Made by a program: the position numbers and the translations under genes. This document shows positions 1-10,800 of a stretch of DNA of 64,000 bases, piece by piece; within the stretch, counting starts at the first letter, position 1, and the number at the start of each line of letters is the position of its first letter. The notes under the pieces were generated by a model, which did not search any database, was not told where the DNA came from, and saw only the letters and a list, made by a program, of their open reading frames with translations. This DNA is from Mimachlamys varia. Lineage: Eukaryota; Mollusca; Bivalvia; Pectinida; Pectinidae. The stretch is from contig OX392535.1 in assembly GCA_947623455.1 (NCBI GenBank), positions 35,426,688-35,490,687 on the forward strand, given 5' to 3'.

Positions 1-3000
1 GTATACAATGTGGGATCCACCTGGTAGCAGTATTTACAGTCATACTCACGGCTGAATGTCTTCTGCCCCTGCAATAGTCCAAAGACATTTTCACTCAAAT
101 AAATTCAATTATCAAATTCTAAGTGTTCTGCTCTCAATATTCATATTAGAAAACTATCTCCACAACTGAATACTGTAAAAGTGGACTTTTTCGCGGTATG
201 GACATTTTTTATTATTTCGCTGCCATTAAAACTCCACGAACATATCCACACGCGAAAATACTTAATACCACTCAAACTCTACAGTGAATGAAAAGTATTA
301 TAGCTACACAGTGCTAATTCAGCATGATTGACAGTGTGAAAATTTCCACATCACGAACAGTTTGGAGGCTGGCTACGCAAAAAATTCGACACATGAAAAT
401 ATTGACTTTTACAGAATGTCCTGACAAGGAATAAAGCTCATGGTATCTGTAAGCTATTTTATTAGTTAAACTCATATGCCCCCGAAATTCTATAATGAAC
501 CATTTCAATCTTTGTATTAGAGGAACTTGGAAGAGTTTCAAATGTGTTTTCAGGGGTAAAATAATCTGACCAATAGCTATAAGCTGATACCTGCATGTCA
601 TTAAAGATTGTGATGAGGGTACACCTAACGTTAAAGCCAATCAAATTCTTCAATTATACTGTCGCATGATTCCGTAGGTTTTCATCAAAGGCATCAGTCA
701 ATTCATATTATCTAAATGGTGTTGTTAGAAAGGGCAACTGGTTTTGTCACTACCTATTGCAGAAGTGTGGAGAATATATATCGTATATGCATGATATCTG
801 AAGTTAGACCCTTGCATATTTATTTTGGCTGCAATATATCAAAGATATCAATTAGACCAAAGAGTAAAATATCACCCAAAGTTGGGATAAAAAAGGAGGG
901 TCACTTCTAACAGGAAGATAAAATTGACTCGGGGTGTGCGAGTAACGAAGAAGTGGGGGCATATAAAGCAGCTTGTTTGAAATTTTATTCCTGTACAAAT
1001 CTTTGTGCCAGATAATTGTGTTGATTTACCGACATTTTTGTTCTATTTCTTCATATTACAGTGAAATCTCGAACTCATGTAACTTGATAGTGTCACATTT
1101 TGTTGGTCCCGGCCAGACTTCAAACTATAAACATTCAAACTTGCTTCACTCAAATTCTGGGATTGTTAGAAAATTTAAAATGGTCCAGCCGACCTCTAGA
1201 TAATGAGGTTCAATACTAAAGGAAAGAAAAAACTAGAAATGTCTGCAAGTCATAAATGCCCCCGCCCCCTTATGAAATTAGTTCTTCATGCTTATTACGT
1301 ATGTTTGATGACAATCAGATTAGTAGTTATTTAAATAAGCTGGTTACATTACCATGGGACGGGAAGGACATGGGTATCACTATATGCCCCCCCATTTCAT
1401 GGTTGGGGCATAAAAAAGAGGGGGGGGGGGGAACTTACTGTACATTCAATGTTGCTCCTCACAGTACACTGAGCAATTTCATGGTGGGGGCATAAAAAAG
1501 AGGGGGGTGGGGGGCAAAACTTACTGTACATTGTATGTTGCTCCTCACAGTACACTGAGCAGTTTCTTTACTTCCATACTGGCAGTTTGTGTTGAGTTGA
1601 CAGTCAATACATTCAGCTCCTAGTTTGTGACACTCCACTCCGTCAGGGCAAAACTCGTTCTGGTTCCCTGGGGAAACTTGGCCTTCTGAAGTTGACTCAT
1701 CAGTGTTTGAGTTTGTATCATTTACTTCTTGTTGGAGGGAAGCTCCATTTTCCACGGTGGTGTACTGTTCTGGTGATGAAGGAGTGGGATCTGCACTATT
1801 TTCTGAAATTACAAAATATTCATTGAAATTTACATATATCTAAAATGCCATTCATTCCTATCATGTTATCATTGTCTTAAAAGCTTTCAAAAAATGGACA
1901 CCATCATGCTGAATTGCATTCTAGATATCCAGGAGTTAAGCTCACCTACACTCACTACACCCCTGGAATATGGGAAAGGGGAACCTGCATATCAAATTTG
2001 AGAAGGATCTATCCAGTACTTCTCAAGTAATAGCGATCACAACAGTTATTTAACGATTGACCACAGAAGCATGGGGCCATTTGAATAGTCCAACATCGGG
2101 CTAAAAAATCCAAGATGGCCCCCTGTCAGCCATATTGTTTATCAGATCTGTCTGAAAATGGACCTTGCACAAACCGATATGAAATTTGAAAATGATCAAT
2201 CCAGTACTAATTCTCAAGAAACAGCGATAATAAACTATTAAAGTGAAATCCAAGATGGCTGTCGGTCATATTGTTTATCGGATATGTCTGAAAATAGACC
2301 ATGCTCAACTACGTACCATGGGGAGCCTACATATGAAATTTGAAAATGATCTATCCAAAACTTCTCAAGAAATAGTGATAACAAACTATTACCCACAAAT
2401 CCAAGATGGACGCATATCGGCCATACTGTTTATCGGATCTGTCTGAAAATGGACCGTCGGATCTGTCTGCAGTATGGGGAACTTACACATGAAATTTGAA
2501 AATGATCCATCCAGTATTTATTTTCAAGAAATAGCAATAAAATTAATTAAAGGACGAACAGAACACAGACACATGATGATATATAGCCCATCATCTGATG
2601 ATGGTAGGCTAATAATATCTGTTCTTTCCATTGATACCTAATTTGCATGTGTAAAGAAGCATTGCATAATATAAAACACAGCTTCAATAAACGACCCATG
2701 GATGGGTCACTAAAATTTCACATATGATTATTTGTTGTGACCGGAATTCTGACTCTACGAGCCGCTAGCTGTCCCAATATTTTACATGACCCGTTCCAGA
2801 TAACATGACTCTGGGAGCAATCTAAATCAGCAGGAAAACATTTGTTTCATTAATTTGATACAAGATTTGCCATACATAGAATCTAATCACAGTTGCTTGA
2901 GTTTCTGTCAGTAAATAATAAATATATATGTGTGAAATGAGCCTCCCATTACAGTAATGCAATGGAAGTATACTGACGTTATTAATATTTCTCAACTATT

Positions 3001-4660
3001 TGTAAACAATGCACATATATAACTTACAGGTTGCGAGTCTATCGTGCAATTCTCAGACAAAACACTGACATTTCCGATTAATTTAGATATTAATCCACCA
3101 CTACATGCTAGTTTTGTTTCATCTAATGATAATTTCTCCGTCGCATAGATGTTTTTTTTATGACGAGTGTACCGGCAACATTTTAAGCAAGCGGCCATGG
3201 CCTGTACATACAGTTACGTGCCATAAGTCTTTCAATTTTTTTTATTTTGCTATATATTCTTTGTATTTCCAACTTTTTTCAATGAATTTTCCTGACTTCG
3301 TTTCTGGATCATTTTTAATGAAATTTTGTGTACTTATAGAGAATTGTTTACTATTTCATCTCATAATAAATTCACTGTTTTCCGTTATGTATAATTAGAG
3401 AAATCATAATTTATTTACAACATCCAATTTTCGGGACGCCATTTTGACGTCATTTTGGTAACGTTATATAGAGAAATGGCGTCACACGGAAATTGGCAGT
3501 GTAGATAATTCTGTATAGCTCAATAAATACACAACGGAAAATTAAATAAATATTATGAGAGGAAACTTTATATATTTCTGTACCAAATGACAAAAAATTG
3601 TCAAAATCCATCCATAAACGAAGTCAGGAAAATTCATTGAAAAAAGTTGGAAATACAAAGAATATATAGCAAAATAAAAAAAATTGAAAGACTTATGGCA
3701 CGTAACTGTATGTGAGGTCACGACGCCGCATGGAATACAAAAGAATGCCGCATGGAATACAAAAGAATAAATTTTGTTTTTTATTCAAATAAAATACATG
3801 CTGAGGATTATATATTGAGTCCATCAAATTATAGATAAGCATGTGGAACGTAAATTACAGTTTTTTAAACACGAAGAGATTTCCTTATAAATGTTGAAAT
3901 TTACATATAGATAAGGGCGATAACTCTTACTCTCGGGAAAAATTTGAAAAAGTCTGAGGAATTCCTAATGTTTCGTCCCACACTGAATTGTTAAGAATGT
4001 GACGTCACATATGTACAGGCCAAGGCTGCTTGCTTAAAATTTTCGTGACGCCCGTCATAAAAAAACCTGTCTATGCGACGGAGAAATTATTGTTAAATGG
4101 AACGAAATTAGCATGTAGTGGTGGATTAATATATAAACTTATCAGAAATGTCGGTGTTTAATCCAAGAATTGCACGACAACCTCACAACAAGTAAGTTAT
4201 GTGCATTGTTTACAAAAAGTTGAGAAATCACGTTGGAATACTTCCATTACATTCTGTAATGGGCCGCGGCTCCATGTATATAAACATTTTTTTATATACT
4301 GACAGAAACTGTGATCTAATCCAGTGTACACTAGACAGGTAGACGTTTCAGTATACAGGCGACACTGAAAATGTCTGTGTTGCAACGAACCTAGTCCGAA
4401 AGGTTCTGACTATCTATTCTGCTAAATATTGGTGTTCTTATATTATCGGATCGACCGCCAGCATCAACAATGATATTAGCAGAATTAGGCCTATAATGGG
4501 AACCCTTTGCCTTTGGACTTCAGTGAGCCCCTTTGTCTGTTCAGTGAAAAATGCTAATATCGATAACAATAAGGTGTATACCATTAGTTGCTGTATTGAC
4601 ATAGAAAAGACCTGACAGAACCAAAAGAGTCCAGACAAGTCCAAAAGACGTCAAATCCAT
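1..4660 (-). CDS. TM2D3: TM2 domain-containing protein 3 (almondex homologue), N-terminal part; 3' end beyond window
   Basis: Three exons are read on the minus strand: 4660-4582, 1802-1525 and 68-1 (cut by the window edge). Exon 1 encodes a signal peptide that starts MDLTSFGLVWTLLVLSGLFY and ends in phase 1. Exon 2 opens with the completing two bases and carries a Ser/Thr/Glu-rich linker, then the Cys-rich ectodomain with C..GVEC..L.AECIDC and QYG, as in the TM2D3 subfamily. Exon 3 continues in frame (GQKTFSREYDCKYCYQ). All junctions have GT-AG consensus and matching phase. The two-helix TM2 domain with its DRF-type motif is not in the window. TM2D3 proteins are secretory-pathway membrane proteins; Drosophila almondex acts in Notch signalling. 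The gene is divergent from PTS. Intron 1 (about 2.8 kb) is filled with repeats. Assignment rests on the Cys pattern, which fits TM2D3 better than TM2D1 or TM2D2. Confidence 0.85.
171..415 (+). repeat. MITE family A, copy 1 (about 245 bp)
   Basis: Ends are inverted: TACTGTAAAAGT at the left and ACTTTTACAGA at the right. A second copy in reverse orientation lies at 51143-51364 inside a CCDC87 intron, with the same internal blocks (for example 'atatccacacgcga' and 'cagtttggaggctg'). It is non-coding. No target duplication could be fixed with confidence. Confidence 0.65.
467..561. repeat. 85-bp palindromic MITE family B, diverged copy
   Basis: This is a diverged copy of the short element best seen at 61223-61307; the blocks 'cccccgaaattctataatgaac' and 'ttcaggggtaaa' are recognisable. 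Confidence 0.5.
562..1430. other. Region downstream of TM2D3 exon 2: relic repeats, no gene seen
   Basis: No exon with TM2D3 character was found here. Bases about 1061-1215 look like a decayed pogo/Tigger-type MITE: the left end reads 'cagtgaaatctcgaactc' and the right end is its diverged complement 'gaggttcaata'. Bases 1256-1430 hold a C/G-rich repeat with 'ggttacattaccatggga' and 'cataaaaaagagggg' that recurs at about 52870-53005. Confidence 0.45.
1431..1482 (-). repeat. Duplicated 3' end of TM2D3 exon 2 with its splice donor
   Basis: About 48 bp including 'aacttactgtacatt' and 'gctcctcacagtacactgagca' repeat the sequence at 1519-1566 with few changes. The copied piece covers the last 45 or so coding bases of exon 2 plus the GTAAGT donor. 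The copies are separated by the G-rich repeat 'gggggcataaaaaagag'. Confidence 0.8.
1960..2615 (-). repeat. Tandem-core dispersed repeat (about 150-bp units), minus orientation
   Basis: At least three diverged units of about 150 bp share blocks such as 'atatgaaatttgaaaatgatc', 'tctcaagaaatagc' and 'aatccaagatgg'. The block ends at 2587-2613 with an imperfect hairpin, 'agcccatcatctgatgatggtaggct'. The same family lies in the opposite orientation at 29026-30371, where both ends are clearer. Confidence 0.75.
2890..4316. repeat. 1.4-kb inverted repeat made of two opposed MITE family C arms around a second foldback
   Basis: The left arm (2890-3210) and right arm (about 4010-4316) are diverged reverse complements. 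Outer ends are CAGTTGCTTGAGTTTCTG and its complement. Shared blocks include 'tgcgacggagaaattat' and 'tgtacaggcca'. Other copies of this family lie at 15106-15250 (internally deleted), 45106-45409 and 45723-46028. The middle carries the foldback at 3211-3708 and a 22-bp direct duplication near 3727-3770. A 68-residue open frame in the left arm is a by-product of the repeat. Confidence 0.7.
3211..3708. mobile_element. Foldback MITE, about 98-bp terminal inverted repeats, TA target duplication
   Basis: Bases 3211-3308 and 3611-3708 are almost perfect reverse complements, starting CAGTTACGTGCCATAAGTC. A TA dinucleotide flanks both ends (3209-3210 and 3709-3710), as expected for Tc1/mariner-type transposition. 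The 300-bp centre has no coding capacity. It lies within TM2D3 intron 1. Confidence 0.75.
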
Positions 4661-4878
4661 CAGGATTCCCACATCTACGACAGCAACAACAACAAAACCA
4701 TCGCGGAAGTCAATCCGGGGAATACCGGAAGTAAGGGCAGATTCATTTTAACCAATCAAATCTTTCGTTACAAGTTGAGGGAATTCCTGCAGACGAAAAT
4801 AATGAGCTGCATACCTCACAGTAGCCCAGATTTTTTTTATTGTCTATATTCGTTTGACGACAGAACACGTGTTTCAAG
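4661..4878. promoter_or_regulatory. Shared bidirectional promoter region of TM2D3 and PTS
   Basis: Only 218 bp separate the divergent start codons of TM2D3 (4660, minus) and PTS (4879, plus). The stretch holds an ETS-type site ACCGGAAGTA at 4724-4733, a second weaker GCGGAAGT at 4703-4710, and a CACGTG E-box near 4865. No TATA box is evident. Transcription start sites cannot be read from sequence; site assignments are by consensus only. Confidence 0.6.
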
Positions 4879-7800
4879 ATGAATGGAACAATACAGCAGA
4901 AAAGTCCGATTGTTTATATAAGTAGAACCGAGTCCTTTTCTGCATGTCACAGATTACACAGGTGAGTGTTTACATACACTGACTGTACGTATACGTATCC
5001 TGATCAATGTAACTTACATGTAGATTTGGGCTGTTATGTTATATATGAAATTATATTCTTCGGTTTCAGATCCTCCATCAGCAAATTGATGCTATGGATC
5101 AGTGTAGGTGTTGCACAGAGGCGACGATTAAAAGAATTTTTTTTTTTGCATTTTCTATAAGATAAAAATGTGATGGAAATAGTGTTTGAGGTTAAGGGCA
5201 TCAAGATTGTGTGTAGGATGTGTGCACGTGCCTGCCACAGGATTCAGTTGTGTCTAAACGGAAGGATTGCATTAAACTCAAACGTTAAAATTTCGTTTTC
5301 AGGTTACTTACTAGGCCTAGGGCATACATGCTAACTTTGTTCAGTAACAGACCACGGTACACCCTGCATTACTGTATGTCATGGTCAATTGGGTATTGAT
5401 GCCGTTTGACAATACAAGAAACAATTTGTTCCTGGCTAGTTCTTAAAAACAATTTCCTGGCTAGTACTTAAAAAAAAAAATCAGAGTAATCTCTTCAGGA
5501 ATTTATGATTAAATTGTGTTAAAAAGATGGGACCAGCAAAGTTAATGACACATTCAAATTCTGTAGCCGGAGTTTCATCTGGCCCATACACCATGTCTGG
5601 GGCCCACACCAGACATCTGCAATGTATATGTCAAAATGTCTAGTTTCTGATGTCTGAGCCAGAGGAAACTCAGGCAAATGTTGCAGATGCTGGATGTATA
5701 TATATATATGCAAGTTATAGACATATTGTATTTCATTTGATATAATTTTTTTCAGTATCTTTATATATTAGTATGTTGTTGAAATCTATACTCTGAATAA
5801 CTTAAAAAAAGGAAACTGAAGGGAGATTGCAAGATCACATGAAAGTGAAAAAGGGTAATATTTTGAGTGTTATGTGAGAGCTTCACTTTTGATTTAATCA
5901 TATATATCTTAATTACATGTAGCTTGAATTTAAAACTGAAATTCTCTTACACTCACTCATTCATGGTAAAGAAAATGCATGAAGTGAAGATTCAAGATAA
6001 GTGACTGTGTATTTGCATATGCGATACATGTCATTATAAAATTTGACAGAAATCAAAATTCTAAATAATGTAATTAATTTTTTAAAATTATTTTTTCAGC
6101 ACACAGTTAAGTGATGAAGAAAATAGAAAGATATTTGGAAAATGTAACAACCCTAATGGCCACGGACACAACTACTCAGGTAGCTGTTTTTCTTTGTATA
6201 AAATTCAAGGAATAATTGCGGTATGTTTTTTTCATGTTGAGAATGGAATTGACACCATGTCCAATTACTGATTTACAAAGTCATTTTATGTCACTGTCTA
6301 TTTGGAGTCATTTGTTTTAGTGGATTGAAACAGATAAGCGGATTGGTATATTGGAACACTCAAAATAATTGCTATAGAAACGTACCATATATAGTAGAGC
6401 TGGGTACCACAAAATCAAAAGTACCACGGTATACCACAGTATTTAGACAAATACTGCAGTACATACCACAGTATAACACCTTGATTGAATGTTTGAGCTA
6501 GCTATACACTGTAGGTCTCTGGCTGTTTTTGTTCTGAAGCCAATCAACAAGAGGCCTGTCATAAGTTTCTCTTTGTGTTATATCCTCTAATATTGTTTGA
6601 GTGAAGCTAAAACTGTCTTAGTTGATCAGCAAACTTATAGGAAATTATAATTAAACCATATTGGAATTCCAATTGATCTATGCAACAAATAGTTCTTTGA
6701 TATTAAAGTTAAATGAAATCCCCCAAAAAACGGTACAGGACTAATGTACCATCACATCTTAATACCATGGTATTCCGGAATACCGTTAAAACCACCCAGC
6801 ACTAATATTAATACATGTATAAAGAAAATGTAATTAGTGCAATAGTAATTCAGCAGAATGATTTCAGTGCAAACTAATCATAAAATGAGATTACTGCTAA
6901 AATCTTTTAAAGTATGATATTTCACACAGATATTCTTTCTTTTTAATTTTTCTAAGTCATCATTTCATAAACAAATTCATAAACTCTTTTTTTTTTTTAG
7001 TGGAGGTGATTCTGCGAGGTCCAGTAAGTATTAAAAAATACTAATACATACAGTTGAACCTCATATTTTCCAACTCATACAATTCAAAATTCCTGTTTAT
7101 TTCCAAGCTTTTCGTCAGCCACGGCCAAAATTCACACTAAATACACTTTAATCAAATACCAGAGAGAGTAGCATATTGTACACCTTTGGCTTGCGAAGTT
7201 GGTAATTGGATAACTAGAAGTTTTCACAAGGGGATCCCACAAACTTTAATATTATGAGGTTTGATTGTTGTATAATACACAATTTTCACTGAATTTTCTT
7301 AAATGTAATGCTAACAAAAAAATATTGAGAACTTCATTGCTTTTTCCAGTGACTGCTAGGGTTTTAAAAATTATGTGTTTATCATTTCATTTACCTGAAA
7401 TTAATAATTGAGATATTACTAGGGAAAATGAAATTCTACATCCATTATTTGATTTAGGATAACTTCATGTAATTCCTCTAAGCCCAGCCATAAGAGTAAT
7501 TAATTAGAAAGTCAAAAGAAGTGACGGTCAGACAATATCATTACAAGGTGGAGTTTATAAGATAAGAAGGGAGATAAGTCCTCAATCTTGACCAAGTTAT
7601 GGATTGTGACAGATGGATGCCAAGCCTAACCTGTACGGTGTCGTCAGTGTTATGAAATAGTTAAGATATAGTGTCATCTGTTATACATATTTATTAGTCT
7701 CCTATTTTTAGCTCAACTGTCCTGAAGGGCTGATGAGTGCAGCGTCTGTCTACATTTTTTAAAATGCTTCTTGTACTTAAAAACTGCATTGATTTTAACC

Positions 7801-10800
7801 ACAATTGGTCAGAAACATCCTTTAGGGAAGGCAAACAGATGTTTTGCATAAATGGTAGCTCTGATCCTCCTGGGGGAAATAGAGGTAAATCCTTTAAATT
7901 GATACTTGTCATGAAGTACTGAATGGATTTTAACCAAATGTGGTCAGAAACATCCTTTAATTGGTACAGGGGTTGGGGGGCAGTAGGAAAAGTAAAGGTA
8001 AGTCCTTATAGGTAAAGTCCTTATAAAGTACTGAATTGATTATTATCATATTTGGTCAGAAACATCTTTTGGCTTTAGGGACAACAAACAGATTTTGCAT
8101 AAATTGTGACTCTGACTTCCCTGGTGCCCGAGGGACAGGGCCCAATAGGATCATTTATACAAAACAAGATCTATATATTACAGGATGTTTTTGCCATATT
8201 TGCAACAATATTCAGGTGAACGATGCAGGCCCCTTGAGCCTCGTGTTTAAATTAGTATATATTCGCACCTGCAAACCGTAATCTTTTAAGTACACCTGTC
8301 CAATATCGAGAACGTATAATCCAGCTTTCCTTATCAGTTATAAAAGTGTTTGGTATATTGTGCATACATATTTATGTACATTCCAAAACCTACTGTATTT
8401 GACCTAGTGATTTCACCTAGCATTATCCCACATTTTTCCAGAGAAAGGGGATTGGTGTGCTTATTAGGAAATATTATAAGACTCTTTCATATGCGTGTAT
8501 GTAGGATAGGGATATTCCACCCGAGGGGTCACAAGATGTGGTGAAACCCGAGGCTTGCCTAGGGTTTTACCATATTTTGTGATCCCGAGGGTGGAATATC
8601 TCTATCCTACATACACACATAATGGAAGAGTCTTTTTCTCTCATATCAACTACCCGAATAAGCTCAAAAACCATGAAAATATGTTTAAACAGGTTACCAT
8701 TTTGAAATTTCAACTTTTTCCTTGAGCTTTTTTGGCGAAAACGAATTAGACAGCGAGTTTAAGCATACCCTATATTTGCAAACGATGTTTGCGCAGAAAA
8801 ATTAATCTCCTCTTCCTGGTGTTTATGGTTAAAATTTTGTGAAAGGTTTTAATTTTATCACGTCGTCGTTTTCTCTTTCCGGCATCAGAGTTTACCGTAT
8901 TCGTGACGTCACGTCATTGTTGAGCCATTGTGACGTCACGTCTGGTGAAATGCTATGTAAGATAGATTTTTCTTACATAGCTTTCTTATATGGGTATATG
9001 GGCAAACTCTTTCCAACATGGCGAGATATGAGAGAAACAAAGTTTCTTACCTCACTGATCTGTCAATACAATCTTGTCTTTTAACTTATGACTCTGTTCA
9101 AGAGAAATGATAAAAACAATGGTATGTCTTTTCTCTGTACATGGTTTTATTAAGCGCACATCCTTTCATGTTTTTATAAACACACGGGTACTTATTAAGT
9201 TGATTAGACTGATATTACTTAATGCAATAAGATAATTTTAACTGGTTAGGAGGATAATGTTACTGTATTCCCTGGATCCTGTTCCCAGTCAAGACCAAAT
9301 ATTTGTGCTTGCTTGATATAAAGAAACAAACAAACATGTTATATTGTGTAGAGCATGAGTTAAGACACATTACAGTCACAGGGTCATGTAAGTTTTAAAA
9401 TCTAAAATAAACTGTACAAGTAGGGTTCCCACCCATATGCATGCAATTAAAGCTTCTAAGTTTATTTAGTAAAAGTTATTGTTACATGCCCCTGTGTTGC
9501 AGTTTGTCCTTGGATCAAACTATTGAAACAGTTGAACTTGAATTCCATATTAAGATGTGCATTAATTAGGTTACCTTACAAGTGTTAGCTGTAGGGAATC
9601 CCTTAAGCGCTCAGTCCGTAGAACATCGTGCTAGAGATCCAAGGGTCGTGGGTTCGAACCCCAATGATGGTGCTCTCTTTATCACTTCTCCTTGTCCTTT
9701 TACAAATTGGTGCATCTGAACCCCTCCCCCCCCCCCATTCCCCCTGACACCCCCCCCTTCAAGTAAAGGAGAATCCTTGGTGGGGAGTCAAAAAACTTGG
9801 AGATTGAAGCTTGAAAAAAAGAGGAAATAGTGTAAAAGATGCACATTGATAAGGTTGTCTTACAAGCATGAGCTGTAGAGAATTTCCTTTATCTCAGCAG
9901 TAAAGCATCAGGCTGGAGAGCCAAGGGTCATGGGTTCGAGCCAAAGCGACAGCACTATCTTTATCATTATCCTTCTCTAAACCATATATCCAATCTAAAC
10001 CACATTTCCTTTGTGGTTGGGAACACTAGTGCTGTATCAAGGAAGAAATAGCAGACTTGATACAAAACTTGATAAAAGAATGATTTTGTATTGTAGGTAG
10101 ATCCAGTTACTGGAATGGTGATGAATCTAACAGATCTGAAAAGATTTATGAATGTGAGTATGAGCTTAATTTCATATCAACATGGTTATAGGTCTGTAAG
10201 AATAAAACCAATTTATCCAGTTCAATTCATTTAACGTTGCTGCAAGGTACCAAAGCTAATTTTTAGCTCACCAGTATATATTTCTTTAACAGTCATGGGG
10301 TCATACCAGTATTTGACTTTCTGTACATATTGAACATGAATAACGTTGATTTATGGAATATGTGCAGAAAGTCAAAGTTTTCTGCACCTCATCATGAAAG
10401 TTGAAAAATTAAATTCTGTTCCTTCAAAAAATAGCCTCATGCCTTTTTAAGCTCATAGGGGTCACATTTTTTCTAAGTTCAGATGGCTGTGAATGAATTA
10501 TACAATGTCTCTGAGACATGGCTGGTCTCATTGCTCAACCAAGCCATTATCAAAACTTCTTACTACCATTCTTAGTATCTTTAATCAGGGCTCCAGTCTT
10601 ATTGTGACACTGTATAATCCAAGAGTGGCATTAATGGGTGTGGTGAATATTGTGACACTGTATACTCCAGGAGTGGCATTAATGGGTGTAGTGAATATTG
10701 TGACACTGTATAATCCAAGAGTGGCATTAATGGGTGTGGTGAATATTGTGACACTGTATACTCCAGGAGTGGCATTAATGGGTGTGGTGAATATTGTGAC

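Noticed and set aside
2992..3198. 68-residue Cys-containing frame starting MAACLKC
   Set aside because: It is part of a dispersed MITE family C arm; other copies carry stops and frameshifts.
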